From contig JASAON010001358.1 in NCBI GenBank assembly GCA_030849065.1, positions 1-16,439 on the forward strand: a stretch of DNA of 16,439 bases, read 5' to 3'. Both the position numbers and the translations under genes were made by a program. Below the pieces are notes generated by a model. The model did not search any database. It had not been told where the DNA came from and saw nothing but the letters and a program-made list of their open reading frames with translations. Below are positions 1 through 9,100 of the stretch, piece by piece (the first letter of the stretch is position 1; each line of letters opens with the position of its first letter). The DNA comes from Jaenimonas drosophilae. Lineage: Eukaryota > Euglenozoa > Kinetoplastea > Trypanosomatida > Trypanosomatidae.

Positions 1-268
1 GTGCATTCGCAGCAGTCACCGCATCCACAATGCTCTGGCCAAGTGTGGCCGCATTGCTGCTGAAGCTCAACGTGCTGACGGAGATATCTGCATAGCTGTT
101 TGCATTTAAGCTCTTCACTGCTGCCTGCCACCCAAGTGAGATGAGTGGTGGATCGGTGTCCGTCGAACTTGTCAGCGTAGCTTCGATCATAATAGCAGCA
201 TTCCCAACCCCCATGAAGAGAACGCAGAGTGTCGTGAGAGTAACAAGGAATGAAAGGCGCTGGTGCAT
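1..268 (-). CDS. Receptor-type adenylate cyclase-like protein, 5' end only (copy 5)
   Basis: The first 89 codons of a fifth array member run off the left edge of the window. I chose the ATG at 266-268 because an in-frame TAG lies just upstream (284-286). It opens a good signal peptide (MHQRLSFLVTLTTLCVLFMG, then VGNA) followed by the family's ectodomain start. That start includes the I-S-L-G-W-Q-A-A motif and the stretch SIVDAVTAANA, which copy 4 (1247-4975) has as SIVNAVTAANA. Bases 1-24 are identical to 4717-4740 in copy 4, which looks like its closest relative here. The family role is a single-pass surface receptor with an intracellular cyclase-like domain, but that part is outside the window, so catalytic status is unknown. 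Call by homology to the complete neighbours. Confidence 0.88.
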   Translation of the reverse strand, partial: MHQRLSFLVTLTTLCVLFMGVGNAAIMIEATLTSSTDTDPPLISLGWQAAVKSLNANSYADISVSTLSFSSNAATLGQSIVDAVTAANA

Positions 269-1246
269 GATATGAGCCGCTGACTAGATCCAAAACCAAA
301 GAAGGAAGACTGTTGTATTCGAGCGAGTTGCCTATCCAAGACGATAAAAAGAAGCGAGTAGTCGTTGGTGGGGCATGTAACGTGTGACTACGGCAAAGCG
401 GTCACGAATGCAGCAATAACAGGAATGGAAGTAAGTCTGCTGGTAATGCACTGGGCCACGTTTCAGACAACTCCTTGTCATGTACGGGCGTTGCAGCAGC
501 GGGCAAGAACTCTTCATGAGTACACACGGCACTCCCCAGTAAACCCAGGAAGAGCCACGTGGGATATCCACAAAACGTTCATGCACATATGTGTCTCAAA
601 TGCCCAAGCCAAAAATAGCGGCTCATTCTTTGGGGGAGGTCACCATCAATGTTCCCACTTGTGGGTACCACTGACAAAGATGTTAAACCCAACGGGAGGG
701 ACGAAAAGAAACTAATAACATAGTTCGCTAAGAAAACAAAGAAACGGCAAAACATCACGGCACAAGAAAAGAAAGAGTCACTAGAAAGGGTTTGCGTTCC
801 ACCGCGCACCTGTCGGTGTTGGTGGTATTAAGCGTAGAAAAACAAAGACTGGAGCAAGCGGAGTCATAGCCAGGTTCAACGGTTTGTCTGCTACAATGCC
901 TGTAACAATAAAAAACACTTGACGTACAGCCCACGCTCGTACATGGGACCAATGAACGACGCGGAGAACGACCTCCCACCCCTCCTTCTCATAACAATTC
1001 CACAAAAAAAAATCCGAAAGAAAAACTACACTAATGTGCGCACACCATCCACTCCCACAGCCGTGCATAACAACCAAAAAACAAACCTGCCAACATGAGA
1101 ACTCATCAAGAACTCACCACATTCCAAGACGACAGCACGAATAATTCGATATTGGCTCTCAGACACAAAACTGGACCAACTATTACACACCTGTCGCTCC
1201 TCCAATCAAAACACAACACGAGGTCCGATACCCTCTTCTGCAATCA
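269..1246. other. Intergenic region between copies 4 and 5
   Basis: This stretch of about 980 bases between the stop of one cyclase-like gene and the start of the next holds no supportable gene. Short open frames on either strand have no recognisable domain. The plus strand is purine-rich in blocks (about 291-309, 730-775, 1003-1026), which are pyrimidine tracts on the coding strand. They are candidates for the trans-splicing and polyadenylation signals that separate kinetoplastid genes. No visible similarity to the other intergenic regions of the window. Confidence 0.75.
728..750 (-). promoter_or_regulatory. Candidate trans-splice acceptor for copy 5
   Basis: On the minus strand a pyrimidine-rich run (TTTCTTTGTTTTCTTAG) ends in an AG at 728-729, with no other AG back to 781-782. 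In kinetoplastids the spliced leader joins at the first AG after such a tract. Use of this site would give a 5' UTR of about 460 nt to the ATG at 268. A second possible site lies much closer: a tract at 291-309 followed by AGs at 284-285 and 280-281. The sequence cannot decide between them. Confidence 0.4.
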
Positions 1247-4200
1247 TCACTTCACGAAGGAATGCTTCGTAGGTACATCACCAGCATCCAGTTGACGTGA
1301 GCTATGCTCCGCCAGCAAGTCCAACATCACCGCACAGAATCCCTCATCAGACAACCTCCCACGCACTGGGTGGCGCAAACCACGTTCATCGCAAAGGGTA
1401 CGCAGAATGACAACACGATCCCTCAACGCAAACGTTTCGTAGCTCAGCGACAACATCTCACGCGACACTGCAAAGTCCCTACTTCGCTCATCATCTGCAT
1501 GACTTCCAAAGACACACATCATCCAAACAGGGTCCTCTTCCCAAATGCAGCACCCATCCATAACGGCACCAAACTCACGGTGCGGAAGCACAACAAGCTC
1601 GAACAACGGCACAGGCTCATCGTACTCATCAAAGGAGTGAGTGCCCACAGACACAGCACTCACACACGCAAGCTGCTTCTCCGTCAGCGCCTCACATGTC
1701 GCTCCAGTCACAAGCACCTGCCCACCGTGCGCAAGTCGCTCCGTCCGCAGCGCAGCAACACACCCACTCCCACGGTACTCATAGTGGTCCGTGTCCACGT
1801 CGTACGCAATGTCCACAACATCCGTGTGCACACCAACACGAACACGCATGCCGCGCACAGCCCCGGATGAAAACCCAAGGCTGCTGTATGCAGCATCCAC
1901 AGCATCAACAGCAGGGCCACGCATCCCATCCAACTCCTTCTGAAGGGCAGCAGCAAACTTCAGTGCACTGTCAGCATGGCGGGACACAACCATGAAGGCA
2001 TCCATCCACGACCCACACTCGTAGCAGTCATGCTTCTCAACAAGACGACGCACAATGTTGCGGTACTCAGCAACACACTCCGCAGATGCATCAGGCACCG
2101 CACGCTGCACATCAGACCACTTCTCCACCTCCACAAACACAACAGTCGTGGCGGCATCACAGTCCACAGGTGCACAGTGCATGGGCTCACCACCAAAACA
2201 GGGAAGCACAGTGCAGCACAGATGAATGCAGAAAATGGCAACGGCAATGAACAAAATGGCCATGATCGCCAGAACCACATACTTCCACGCATCGGAGGCC
2301 TGCTTCTCAGTGTTGCGAGCAGCACGCGTAGTCGTCGTAGTCGTCGTCGTCGTTGGAGGTGCTGGAACTTTGCTTGTTTCTGGTGGAAGAAGGTGACACG
2401 GTGGAAGGGTTGTCGTCGTCGTGGTTGTTGTCGTCGTCGTCGTTGTAGTAGATGGTGTTTTTGTCGTCGTAGTCTGTGGAGGAATGTCTAAGGAAACAGA
2501 GGTTCCATATATCAATGGAAGTGTCTGACCAGCAGCTACAAAGCCATTGGATGGATTCACTACACGTGTATAAGACCACAGCGCAACATTTGCCCCACCA
2601 CCATTGTTCATGCTTCTCGTGTATGGACTCAGTGGTGGATATAGAGTCGCCGTATCTATGTAGGGGCCTAACGGTACACCCGCCACCTCCACAGAGCCCA
2701 AATAGTACAGCGCACGACGCAACGATACGGAGCTGATGTTGTTGGACTTGGCAGTGATCTGGTTCAACGCCATCGCACCAACAAACGCACGCATCGCCGC
2801 AGGAGAGCAGGAAGCTGCACCCATATTCGACACAAACTTCTGAAATATGGTGCCGCTGGAGGAGGCATCTGTCCACGACGGCATGTTCGTCGCAAACAGC
2901 ACCTGAGACATGAATGGTGACGCGGTCGTACCAAAGGCAGACGTGAAGGAAGAGTAGTACAGCGTCAACTCATCAAAAGAGATGATCACGTTGGCATTGG
3001 AGTTCGCAGTCAAGAAGGCACGAAGAGGTGCAAGGTCACTTGGCTGAAGACCAAACACAAAGGTGTAGCCAGTCGTGGGAAGTGTATCCATAAACGAAAT
3101 AGTTGCACCGACTCCATGCGCAGTTGACACAGGTACACCGAAATAGCCCAATGACTGTTTTACAGCACTCAAGATTCCATCATCATTCCCAGTACGTACA
3201 CGGGCGTGAACGCCTCCAGCTATACCAGACGCCTTCTGCTTCGCAAGCGTACCCAAGTAGCTCGCAGCAATGTAGATTTGTTGGCGAAGCGTCGCAGACA
3301 CATACATTGCATTCGGTGATGGGTCATGGTCCAACACTGGCGGTGACACAATCGGCTCCACAAAGAAGTAGTCACTCATCGCAGAGGGCGTGAAGGGTGC
3401 GGCAACAGGTCCAAACACAACAGACAACGTCGTCATATTTGTCTGCTTCCTCACAGAAGTCGCTGCATCCGCGGGAGTCGCGGCTGTCAGTGCGGCAGAC
3501 GGTGCTGTAAAGGCAAGTGGTGACGTCTGTCCATACGTCGAGCCCTTCGCGGCCTCCGCAAGGGCGGCGCCCATCGATGAAGCAATGGATGACAACACTT
3601 GGCTGCTCTGTAGTGCAACCGTCGCGCCATAAATTGAACGGGGACGTCCAGTGACATTCTGGTTGGTGTAACAGGGTGTGTTGGGGAAGTAGTACTCGCC
3701 GTTCCCCGCCACTGCAATGGCGGAGTTGCGGCTACTCGTCGAAGCAGCAACACTTGCAATTTTCAAAATGGTCGCATAGTGACCTCCTTGGTTGCAGCTA
3801 CATGCGGCACCTAAGCGGCTTCCCGTTACGTCATTGGAACAGCTTCCTCCATAATTTCCCAGCACAATATCCTCGATATTGTACCGATTTTGGAGGAAAA
3901 CATTCTTCTTTAGCATCTCTCGGTTAACGCCTCCATAGGTATTGTACATGCTGCCGATGTAGTTAATCTGCTGCATGAAAACCCATCCGTAATACATGAG
4001 ATAGCCACTGGTAGTTTTCAGCGACGTAGCCGTAAGGGAGGCGTCAAAGGTACTCATGTCACTCTGAAAAGACACCGCAGCTAAGCGGGAAGAGTCTGTT
4101 GGGATGGGCAGTGGGGCAGTGTAACGGAGGTTATTGTAGCTCACCACACTGTTGCTGTTCTTCAGGTACAGTGTCTGGTACGCAGTTGTGGTGGTGTACA

Positions 4201-4975
4201 TCAACGCAAATGGCATCATGATGTAGAAGCTGTTCGATACATCCATCACAAAGGTATTCTGGATCAGGGCAGTGAAGAACGACGTCGTGTGGTCTCCACG
4301 GGCACCAAACAGAAACATGCACGTCGGTGTCAACGCCATGTACGCATTGAATGTATCCGTACTGAAGGAACTGGCTACGGGCTCATTATACACATAAGGT
4401 GCACGGAGCCCGAGCATCAGAAGCTGATCAGTCATCAATGTCTGCAGTTTGCCATCATACACACCACCACTCAGGTACATGAATCCAACATTTCCATACC
4501 TTACAGCTCCCTGTGAATTGCTCCCAAACATCCAACTCATCAGTGAGATCAGCTCCATCATGGGATCACACGTCATGAAGTACACGTTGTCGCTCCACGT
4601 ACGTACTCCCGTCGACTGTGTGTAAGGACCAAACAACACAAGGTTCGCATCAGTGAAGGCAGTGCTCTGCATCACAGCCTGTGTCGCATCATCGTCATAC
4701 AGGCCAAACACCATCAGTGCATTCGCAGCAGTCACCGCATTCACAATACTCTGAGCAAGCGCAGTCCCAGAGCCGCTGAAGCTCACGGTGCTGCTGGTGA
4801 TGCCTGCATTGCTGCGGCTGTTTAAGCCCTTGGCTGCTGCCTGCCACCCAAGTGAAATGAAAGGTGCATCTGGATTGTTGAAGTCCGACAATGCAGCCTC
4901 CAAGATAACCATGCCTTGTACCAGTTGCAGGCAGAGAGACAATGTCAAAATAAGTACGTGGTGAGTACGGTGCAT
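1247..4975 (-). CDS. Receptor-type adenylate cyclase-like protein, degenerate cyclase domain (copy 4)
   Basis: 1242 aa type-I membrane protein. Start: ATG at 4975; the open frame continues to 5068, but that codon is GTG, unlikely in a eukaryote, whereas the ATG opens a signal peptide (about 1-21). The ectodomain (22-830) carries GPYTQSTGVR (116-125), QNRYNIEDIVLGNYGG (362-377), a Cys-rich C-x-C-N-Q-G-G motif (392-398) and P-C-Y-T-N-Q-N-V-T (434-442, with an N-glycosylation sequon). All resemble trypanosome receptor cyclase ectodomains. Next come Thr runs of 14 (843-856) and 9 (875-883) around LPPC, a TM helix (899-921), a class III cyclase-like domain (938-1136) and a 106-residue tail. Catalytic positions: metal-1 Asp is Glu949, base-binding Lys is Gly988, metal-2 Asp992 is kept, base-binding Asp is Glu1066, transition-state Asn is Val1073, Arg1077 is kept. 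Adenylate cyclase activity is therefore doubtful. Probably a surface sensor; ligand unknown. Confidence 0.93.
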   Translation of the reverse strand: MHRTHHVLILTLSLCLQLVQGMVILEAALSDFNNPDAPFISLGWQAAAKGLNSRSNAGITSSTVSFSGSGTALAQSIVNAVTAANALMVFGLYDDDATQAVMQSTAFTDANLVLFGPYTQSTGVRTWSDNVYFMTCDPMMELISLMSWMFGSNSQGAVRYGNVGFMYLSGGVYDGKLQTLMTDQLLMLGLRAPYVYNEPVASSFSTDTFNAYMALTPTCMFLFGARGDHTTSFFTALIQNTFVMDVSNSFYIMMPFALMYTTTTAYQTLYLKNSNSVVSYNNLRYTAPLPIPTDSSRLAAVSFQSDMSTFDASLTATSLKTTSGYLMYYGWVFMQQINYIGSMYNTYGGVNREMLKKNVFLQNRYNIEDIVLGNYGGSCSNDVTGSRLGAACSCNQGGHYATILKIASVAASTSSRNSAIAVAGNGEYYFPNTPCYTNQNVTGRPRSIYGATVALQSSQVLSSIASSMGAALAEAAKGSTYGQTSPLAFTAPSAALTAATPADAATSVRKQTNMTTLSVVFGPVAAPFTPSAMSDYFFVEPIVSPPVLDHDPSPNAMYVSATLRQQIYIAASYLGTLAKQKASGIAGGVHARVRTGNDDGILSAVKQSLGYFGVPVSTAHGVGATISFMDTLPTTGYTFVFGLQPSDLAPLRAFLTANSNANVIISFDELTLYYSSFTSAFGTTASPFMSQVLFATNMPSWTDASSSGTIFQKFVSNMGAASCSPAAMRAFVGAMALNQITAKSNNISSVSLRRALYYLGSVEVAGVPLGPYIDTATLYPPLSPYTRSMNNGGGANVALWSYTRVVNPSNGFVAAGQTLPLIYGTSVSLDIPPQTTTTKTPSTTTTTTTTTTTTTTLPPCHLLPPETSKVPAPPTTTTTTTTTRAARNTEKQASDAWKYVVLAIMAILFIAVAIFCIHLCCTVLPCFGGEPMHCAPVDCDAATTVVFVEVEKWSDVQRAVPDASAECVAEYRNIVRRLVEKHDCYECGSWMDAFMVVSRHADSALKFAAALQKELDGMRGPAVDAVDAAYSSLGFSSGAVRGMRVRVGVHTDVVDIAYDVDTDHYEYRGSGCVAALRTERLAHGGQVLVTGATCEALTEKQLACVSAVSVGTHSFDEYDEPVPLFELVVLPHREFGAVMDGCCIWEEDPVWMMCVFGSHADDERSRDFAVSREMLSLSYETFALRDRVVILRTLCDERGLRHPVRGRLSDEGFCAVMLDLLAEHSSRQLDAGDVPTKHSFVK
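1970..2206. repeat. 237-bp block identical to 6843-7079 (inside copies 4 and 3)
   Basis: Aligned by eye, these 237 bases match 6843-7079 without a difference, including synonymous positions. They encode the juxtamembrane FGGEP segment and the first third of the cyclase-like domain through VVSRHAD. The flanks differ at once: T versus G at 1969/6842 and C versus T at 2207/7080. This fits recent gene conversion between copies, or recent duplication of this segment. Confidence 0.9.
2184..2228. repeat. 45-bp block shared only by copies 4 and 2 (matches 12219-12263)
   Basis: This run is identical to 12219-12263 in copy 2 and encodes the end of the TM helix and the IHLCCTVLPCFGGEP juxtamembrane segment. 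Copy 3 differs at the corresponding place (HLGGRVLPCF). The sharing pattern (copies 4 and 2 here, copies 4 and 3 immediately beside it) marks the array as a mosaic. Confidence 0.85.
2328..2354 (-). repeat. Threonine-codon run, membrane-proximal (9 Thr), copy 4
   Basis: Nine consecutive ACN codons (ACG and ACT) form the membrane-proximal part of the ectodomain stalk, just outside the TM helix. On the plus strand it reads as a GTC/GTA/GTT trinucleotide tract. Probably an extended, O-glycosylated mucin-like stem (inference). Confidence 0.9.
2408..2449 (-). repeat. Threonine-codon run (14 Thr), copy 4
   Basis: Fourteen consecutive Thr codons, using all four ACN forms (ACG, ACA, ACC, ACT), directly precede the conserved LPPC motif. 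The mixture of synonymous codons argues that threonine itself is maintained, rather than the run being a fresh slippage expansion of one trinucleotide. Confidence 0.9.
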
Positions 4976-6116
4976 CGCCGTAGTGTGACGGTGTGTGCGA
5001 GAGAGACGGAAAGGACGGAAGGACGAGGGGAGACAAACTTCGAAAGATTGCAAAGTCAAACACGCCACGTAAAAGTGGCAACGAGCACGCGGAAACCCAC
5101 AACGACGTGGCAGTTTGCCTCTTACTGTTCAGTTTGCCCGCTATAAGAGAAACTGGATGAAATAGGGAGCAGTGTGGGGCCAGCAAACAATGACGTACCT
5201 GCCTCCAGGAAAGGGGAACAGTGAGTTTGAGTGGGCAGGTTATCGCCAACGAGTCCTTCGTCAATGGGCGAGCAAAAGGACAGGCAACCAGCGCAAAAGC
5301 ACGTGGAGACAATGGAGCAGCGACGAGAAACAAAGGGGCAAGAAAGGGCTACCGATATCCTGTGTGTAAAGAAGAAAAGAGCCAGTGTGTCCTTTGTCAA
5401 GAAGGGAGAAGTGACAAACAGGAGAAGGACCACATGAGATAACGGAGCGGCATCTACTAGTCATGACCACATACAGGTACACCGTCCTTCACAGTAGTCC
5501 AATCGGACAGCACTTTGATCGAAAACCTGCAGACAAAAGCAAGTACTCACATGATGTATTTTCTCATCTGCTACAACCTGGAGCAAGGTATGGACTCCAA
5601 AACACAGCAGCGAGACAGCACAGATACACTCCTCAAAAGATGAATTGAGAAAAAAAAAAACAGTCAACCACATACACGTGAGAGCATCTCCCGACACAAA
5701 TGCCGCATTCTGGAATCGTTGTAACGTTTCAGAGCGGGGCACTGGCACTGTACACGGAAACCGAGCACTCAACAAAAAATCGCACTCTATAGAACGATCA
5801 AAACGACACAATACCAACTCTAGAAGTTGATCACTTCATCCTCAAACCAAAGTCGCGATTGTTCTCGCAGGGCAGACATACTCTGACAACAATCCGGATT
5901 GTGTATGCGTCTGACCCAGTACCACGACCTGTCAAACAAATCCAAAAACAACTCTCCGATGGATGATCCTGAGGACAATCGCGCGCATCCTCTGTGGCGG
6001 GTTTCACAAAACGTCCTCCTAATGATGCTTCGTCACCATCAATGCGCCAATCCCACAGATCTGCGTCTCGCTACATAGTATTCCGTACTCTCCAACAAAA
6101 ATACACAAGTGCATAG
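4976..6116. other. Intergenic region between copies 3 and 4
   Basis: About 1140 bases without a supportable gene. The coding (minus) strand has pyrimidine tracts facing 5008-5034, 5322-5345, 5368-5380, 5403-5430 and 5647-5660 (a run of ten T). These are candidate processing signals. The open frame of copy 4 extends into this region to 5068 but without an ATG, so it is treated as 5' UTR. The short plus-strand frames around 5172-5440 show no domain, and their charged, Lys/Arg-rich translations reflect the purine bias of this strand. Confidence 0.7.
5360..5382 (-). promoter_or_regulatory. Candidate trans-splice acceptor for copy 4
   Basis: The minus strand reads TTTTCTTCTTTACACACAG ending at 5360-5361, and no other AG occurs back to 5392-5393. 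Tract plus first AG fits the kinetoplastid spliced-leader acceptor rule and would give a 5' UTR of about 385 nt. A later AG at 5038-5039 is an alternative that would give about 62 nt. There is no AG between 5038 and the ATG. Confidence 0.4.
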
Positions 6117-9100
6117 TTAGCCCACCTTCTTCCGGTGCTGAAATGATCCATTGCAACTACGACTCAAATCTTCAGCAAACACATTCAGGACCATGTCAGC
6201 GTAGCGCTCATCAGACACCGATCGACCACGTCCTGGTACCATCAGCCCGTGCTCCTCACACTTCCCTCGCAAGACAGTAATACGCTCCTTCACAGGAAGT
6301 GGAAGGTAGACCATGTTCAGTACTTCACGGCATACAGCAAGCTCAGAAGAAGAATCTGCATTTCTATCTAGCTCTTCGCTGCAGAGGCTCAGCACCCGAT
6401 CGCCGTCTCGCACTGACACAGGAAGCGCAACAGTTGCGCCAAACTCACGGTGCGGAAGCACAACAAGCTCGAACAACGGCACAGGCTCATCGTACTCATC
6501 AAAGGACTGAGTGCCCACAGACACTGCACTCACACGCGCAAGCTGCTTCTCCGTCAGCGCCTCACACGTGGCTCCAGTCACAAGCACCTGCCCACCGTGC
6601 GCAAGTCGCTCCGTCCGCAGCGCAGCAACACACCCACTCCCACGGTACTCATAGTGGTCCGTGTCCACGTCGTACGCAATGTCCACAACATCCGTGTGCA
6701 CACCAACACGAACACGCAGCCCACGCACACACGCAGACGACGGCAGACCAAGCCCAGCGTACGCAGCATCCACAGCATCAACAGCAGGGCCATGCATCCC
6801 ATCCAACTCCTTCTGAAGGGCAGCAGCAAACTTCAGTGCACGGTCAGCATGGCGGGACACAACCATGAAGGCATCCATCCACGACCCACACTCGTAGCAG
6901 TCATGCTTCTCAACAAGACGACGCACAATGTTGCGGTACTCAGCAACACACTCCGCAGATGCATCAGGCACCGCACGCTGCACATCAGACCACTTCTCCA
7001 CCTCCACAAACACAACAGTCGTGGCGGCATCACAGTCCACAGGTGCACAGTGCATGGGCTCACCACCAAAACAGGGAAGTACGCGGCCACCTAAGTGGGC
7101 AATCAACAAAACCGTCGCCACAAGAAGGATTCCCAGAATTACCAAGACAACATACTTCCATGCATCGGACTTGATATGTTTCTTGGGAATGAGTGTTGTG
7201 GTTGTAGTTGTAGTTGTTGTGTGTGTTGGATGAAGTGTCGTGGGAGCTGCAGTAAGGTCACAAGGAGGGAGGGTCGTGGTTGTGGTTGTGGTGGAGGTTG
7301 TGGTGGTGGTTCCAGGTGTCGTCGTCGTCGTCGTCGTGGAGGGTGACGTTGTACCAGCTAAGGCTGCTGGGTTTTGGTAGAGCACCGTCATGGTGGTGGG
7401 TGCTGCGATCAATGCAGTGGCTGGATTCACAATCCTAGTGTAGGACCACACAGATATATTTCTCGCACCAAAGTTGGCCAACCGCGAAAGAGGATAAGCA
7501 GGGGCATAGAGAGCGTTGCTTTGTAGGAATGGGCCATAGAGCTGACCGCCCAACTGGAAGAATGTACGTTCGTAGAGGGTTGCTTGAAGAGACTGTGCTG
7601 TGGTGCTTCTTGTTCGGTTGTTGCTTGATAATGTTGATAGGGCTGCGACAAACGCACGCATGCCAGCGGGGGTGTGAGCTGCAGCGGGGGTATCCGAGAC
7701 AAACTTCTGGAAGATAGTGCCTGTGCCAGGCTCCGTCCATGAGGGTACATTCGTGGCGAAGAGCACCTGGTTCATAAACGGGCTGGACGTGGTGCCAAAC
7801 GCTGTGGTGAAGTCGTCATAGAATACCGTCAAGTCGTCAAACGACACAATGATGTATGCGTCCGTGTTGGTTGTTAGAAATGGCTTGAGGGAGGCAATGA
7901 GTGAAGCGTTCAGTCCAATGACGAAGGTATATCCGCTCGTGGGGAGCATCTCGATGAAGTTGACAGTCTTGCCTACACCCATTGCTGATCCAATGGGTAC
8001 GTTGAAGAAGCCAAGGGAGTATCGTACCATTTCGAGCACTAATGCATCATTCCCCGTTGAGCACCGTAGGTTTACTCCAGCAGACAACAGGGTCGACTTC
8101 TGGTCAACCAAGCTCCCAAGGTAACTGGCAACAACAAAAATTTGCTGGCGGAGTGTTGCAGAGAGGTAGATGGCGTTGGTTGCCGTGCTGGGCTCCAGAG
8201 CGGGCGGGATGACGATGGGGTCTACAAACAAGTAGTCCGGCATCGATTCCGGGATGAAGGGAGAAGCAATCGGACCAGTAATGATGGAAAGCGGCATCAC
8301 AGCAGACTGCGTAGCCACAGCAGCAGCCGCATCGCTCGGTGTGGAAGCCGTCAGCGAAGTCATGGACAGCGTCAGGGGTGAAGCCTTCAGCTCCGCTTCA
8401 CCAGCGCTGAGGCCAGAAAATGCGGCGGCAGCCTGACTTGCCAGGCTAGATGCCTCTGCATTGCTCGTCATACTGACAACAACTCCATTCACCGGAAGGA
8501 AGGTCACCGTGACGTTCTGATTAGTGTAGCACGGATTGTTGGGGAAGAAGTAGTCTGATGCAGTAGCAATCCCCACACCCGAGTTATCACCATTCACCGC
8601 AGCAACGGAGGAAATGTAGCCGACAGAGACGTGGTGCCCTCCCTGATTGCACGAACAAGCTGCGCCAAGTCGTGTGGCAGTTTTCTCGTTGGGGCACGTG
8701 CCTCCATAGTTCCCCAAAACAATGTCACTCAAGTAGTAGCGGTTCTGGCGGAACATGTTTTCCTTTAAGTACTGTCGTGGATACGTAGTCATGCCTCCAG
8801 GTGAGTAAATGAAGGTGACGTAGTAAATCTGCTGCATAAAAATCCAACCGTAGTACATCAGGTAGCCACTCGTGGTCTGAAGTGAGCTTCCAGTGAGTCC
8901 AATTCGTGTGTTCACATCAGCCTGGAATTGAGTAGATGAAGCATAGGTCGTATCCGTGGGTGAGGGAAGTGGCGTGCTGTAGCGTATGTTGCCCATTGGA
9001 ATGACACTAGCAGCGTTCTGCAAGTACAAGGATTGGTACGCAGCTGCCGTCGTGTACATCAACGCAAAGGGCATCATCACGTAAAAGCTAGCACCATTTG

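Noticed and set aside
365..715. A 116-codon plus-strand frame in the left intergenic region, and similar short frames in the other spacers.
   Set aside because: No recognisable domain or similarity between spacers, and strand opposite to the polycistron. Lengths are as expected by chance.
2328..2449. GTC/GTT trinucleotide tracts considered as a microsatellite or CRISPR-like repeat.
   Set aside because: They lie in frame in the stalk, encode Thr throughout with mixed codons, and have no repeat-spacer structure.
2307..2876. A minus-strand frame with Asp/Asn runs overlapping the stalk of copy 4.
   Set aside because: It is the Thr-codon repeat read in another frame (ACG repeats giving Asp runs). 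The main frame has all the homology.
4976..5068. A 31-residue N-terminal extension of copy 4 beginning at 5068.
   Set aside because: The codon at 5066-5068 is GTG, not ATG, and the extension would bury the signal peptide. The ATG at 4975 aligns with the sister genes.
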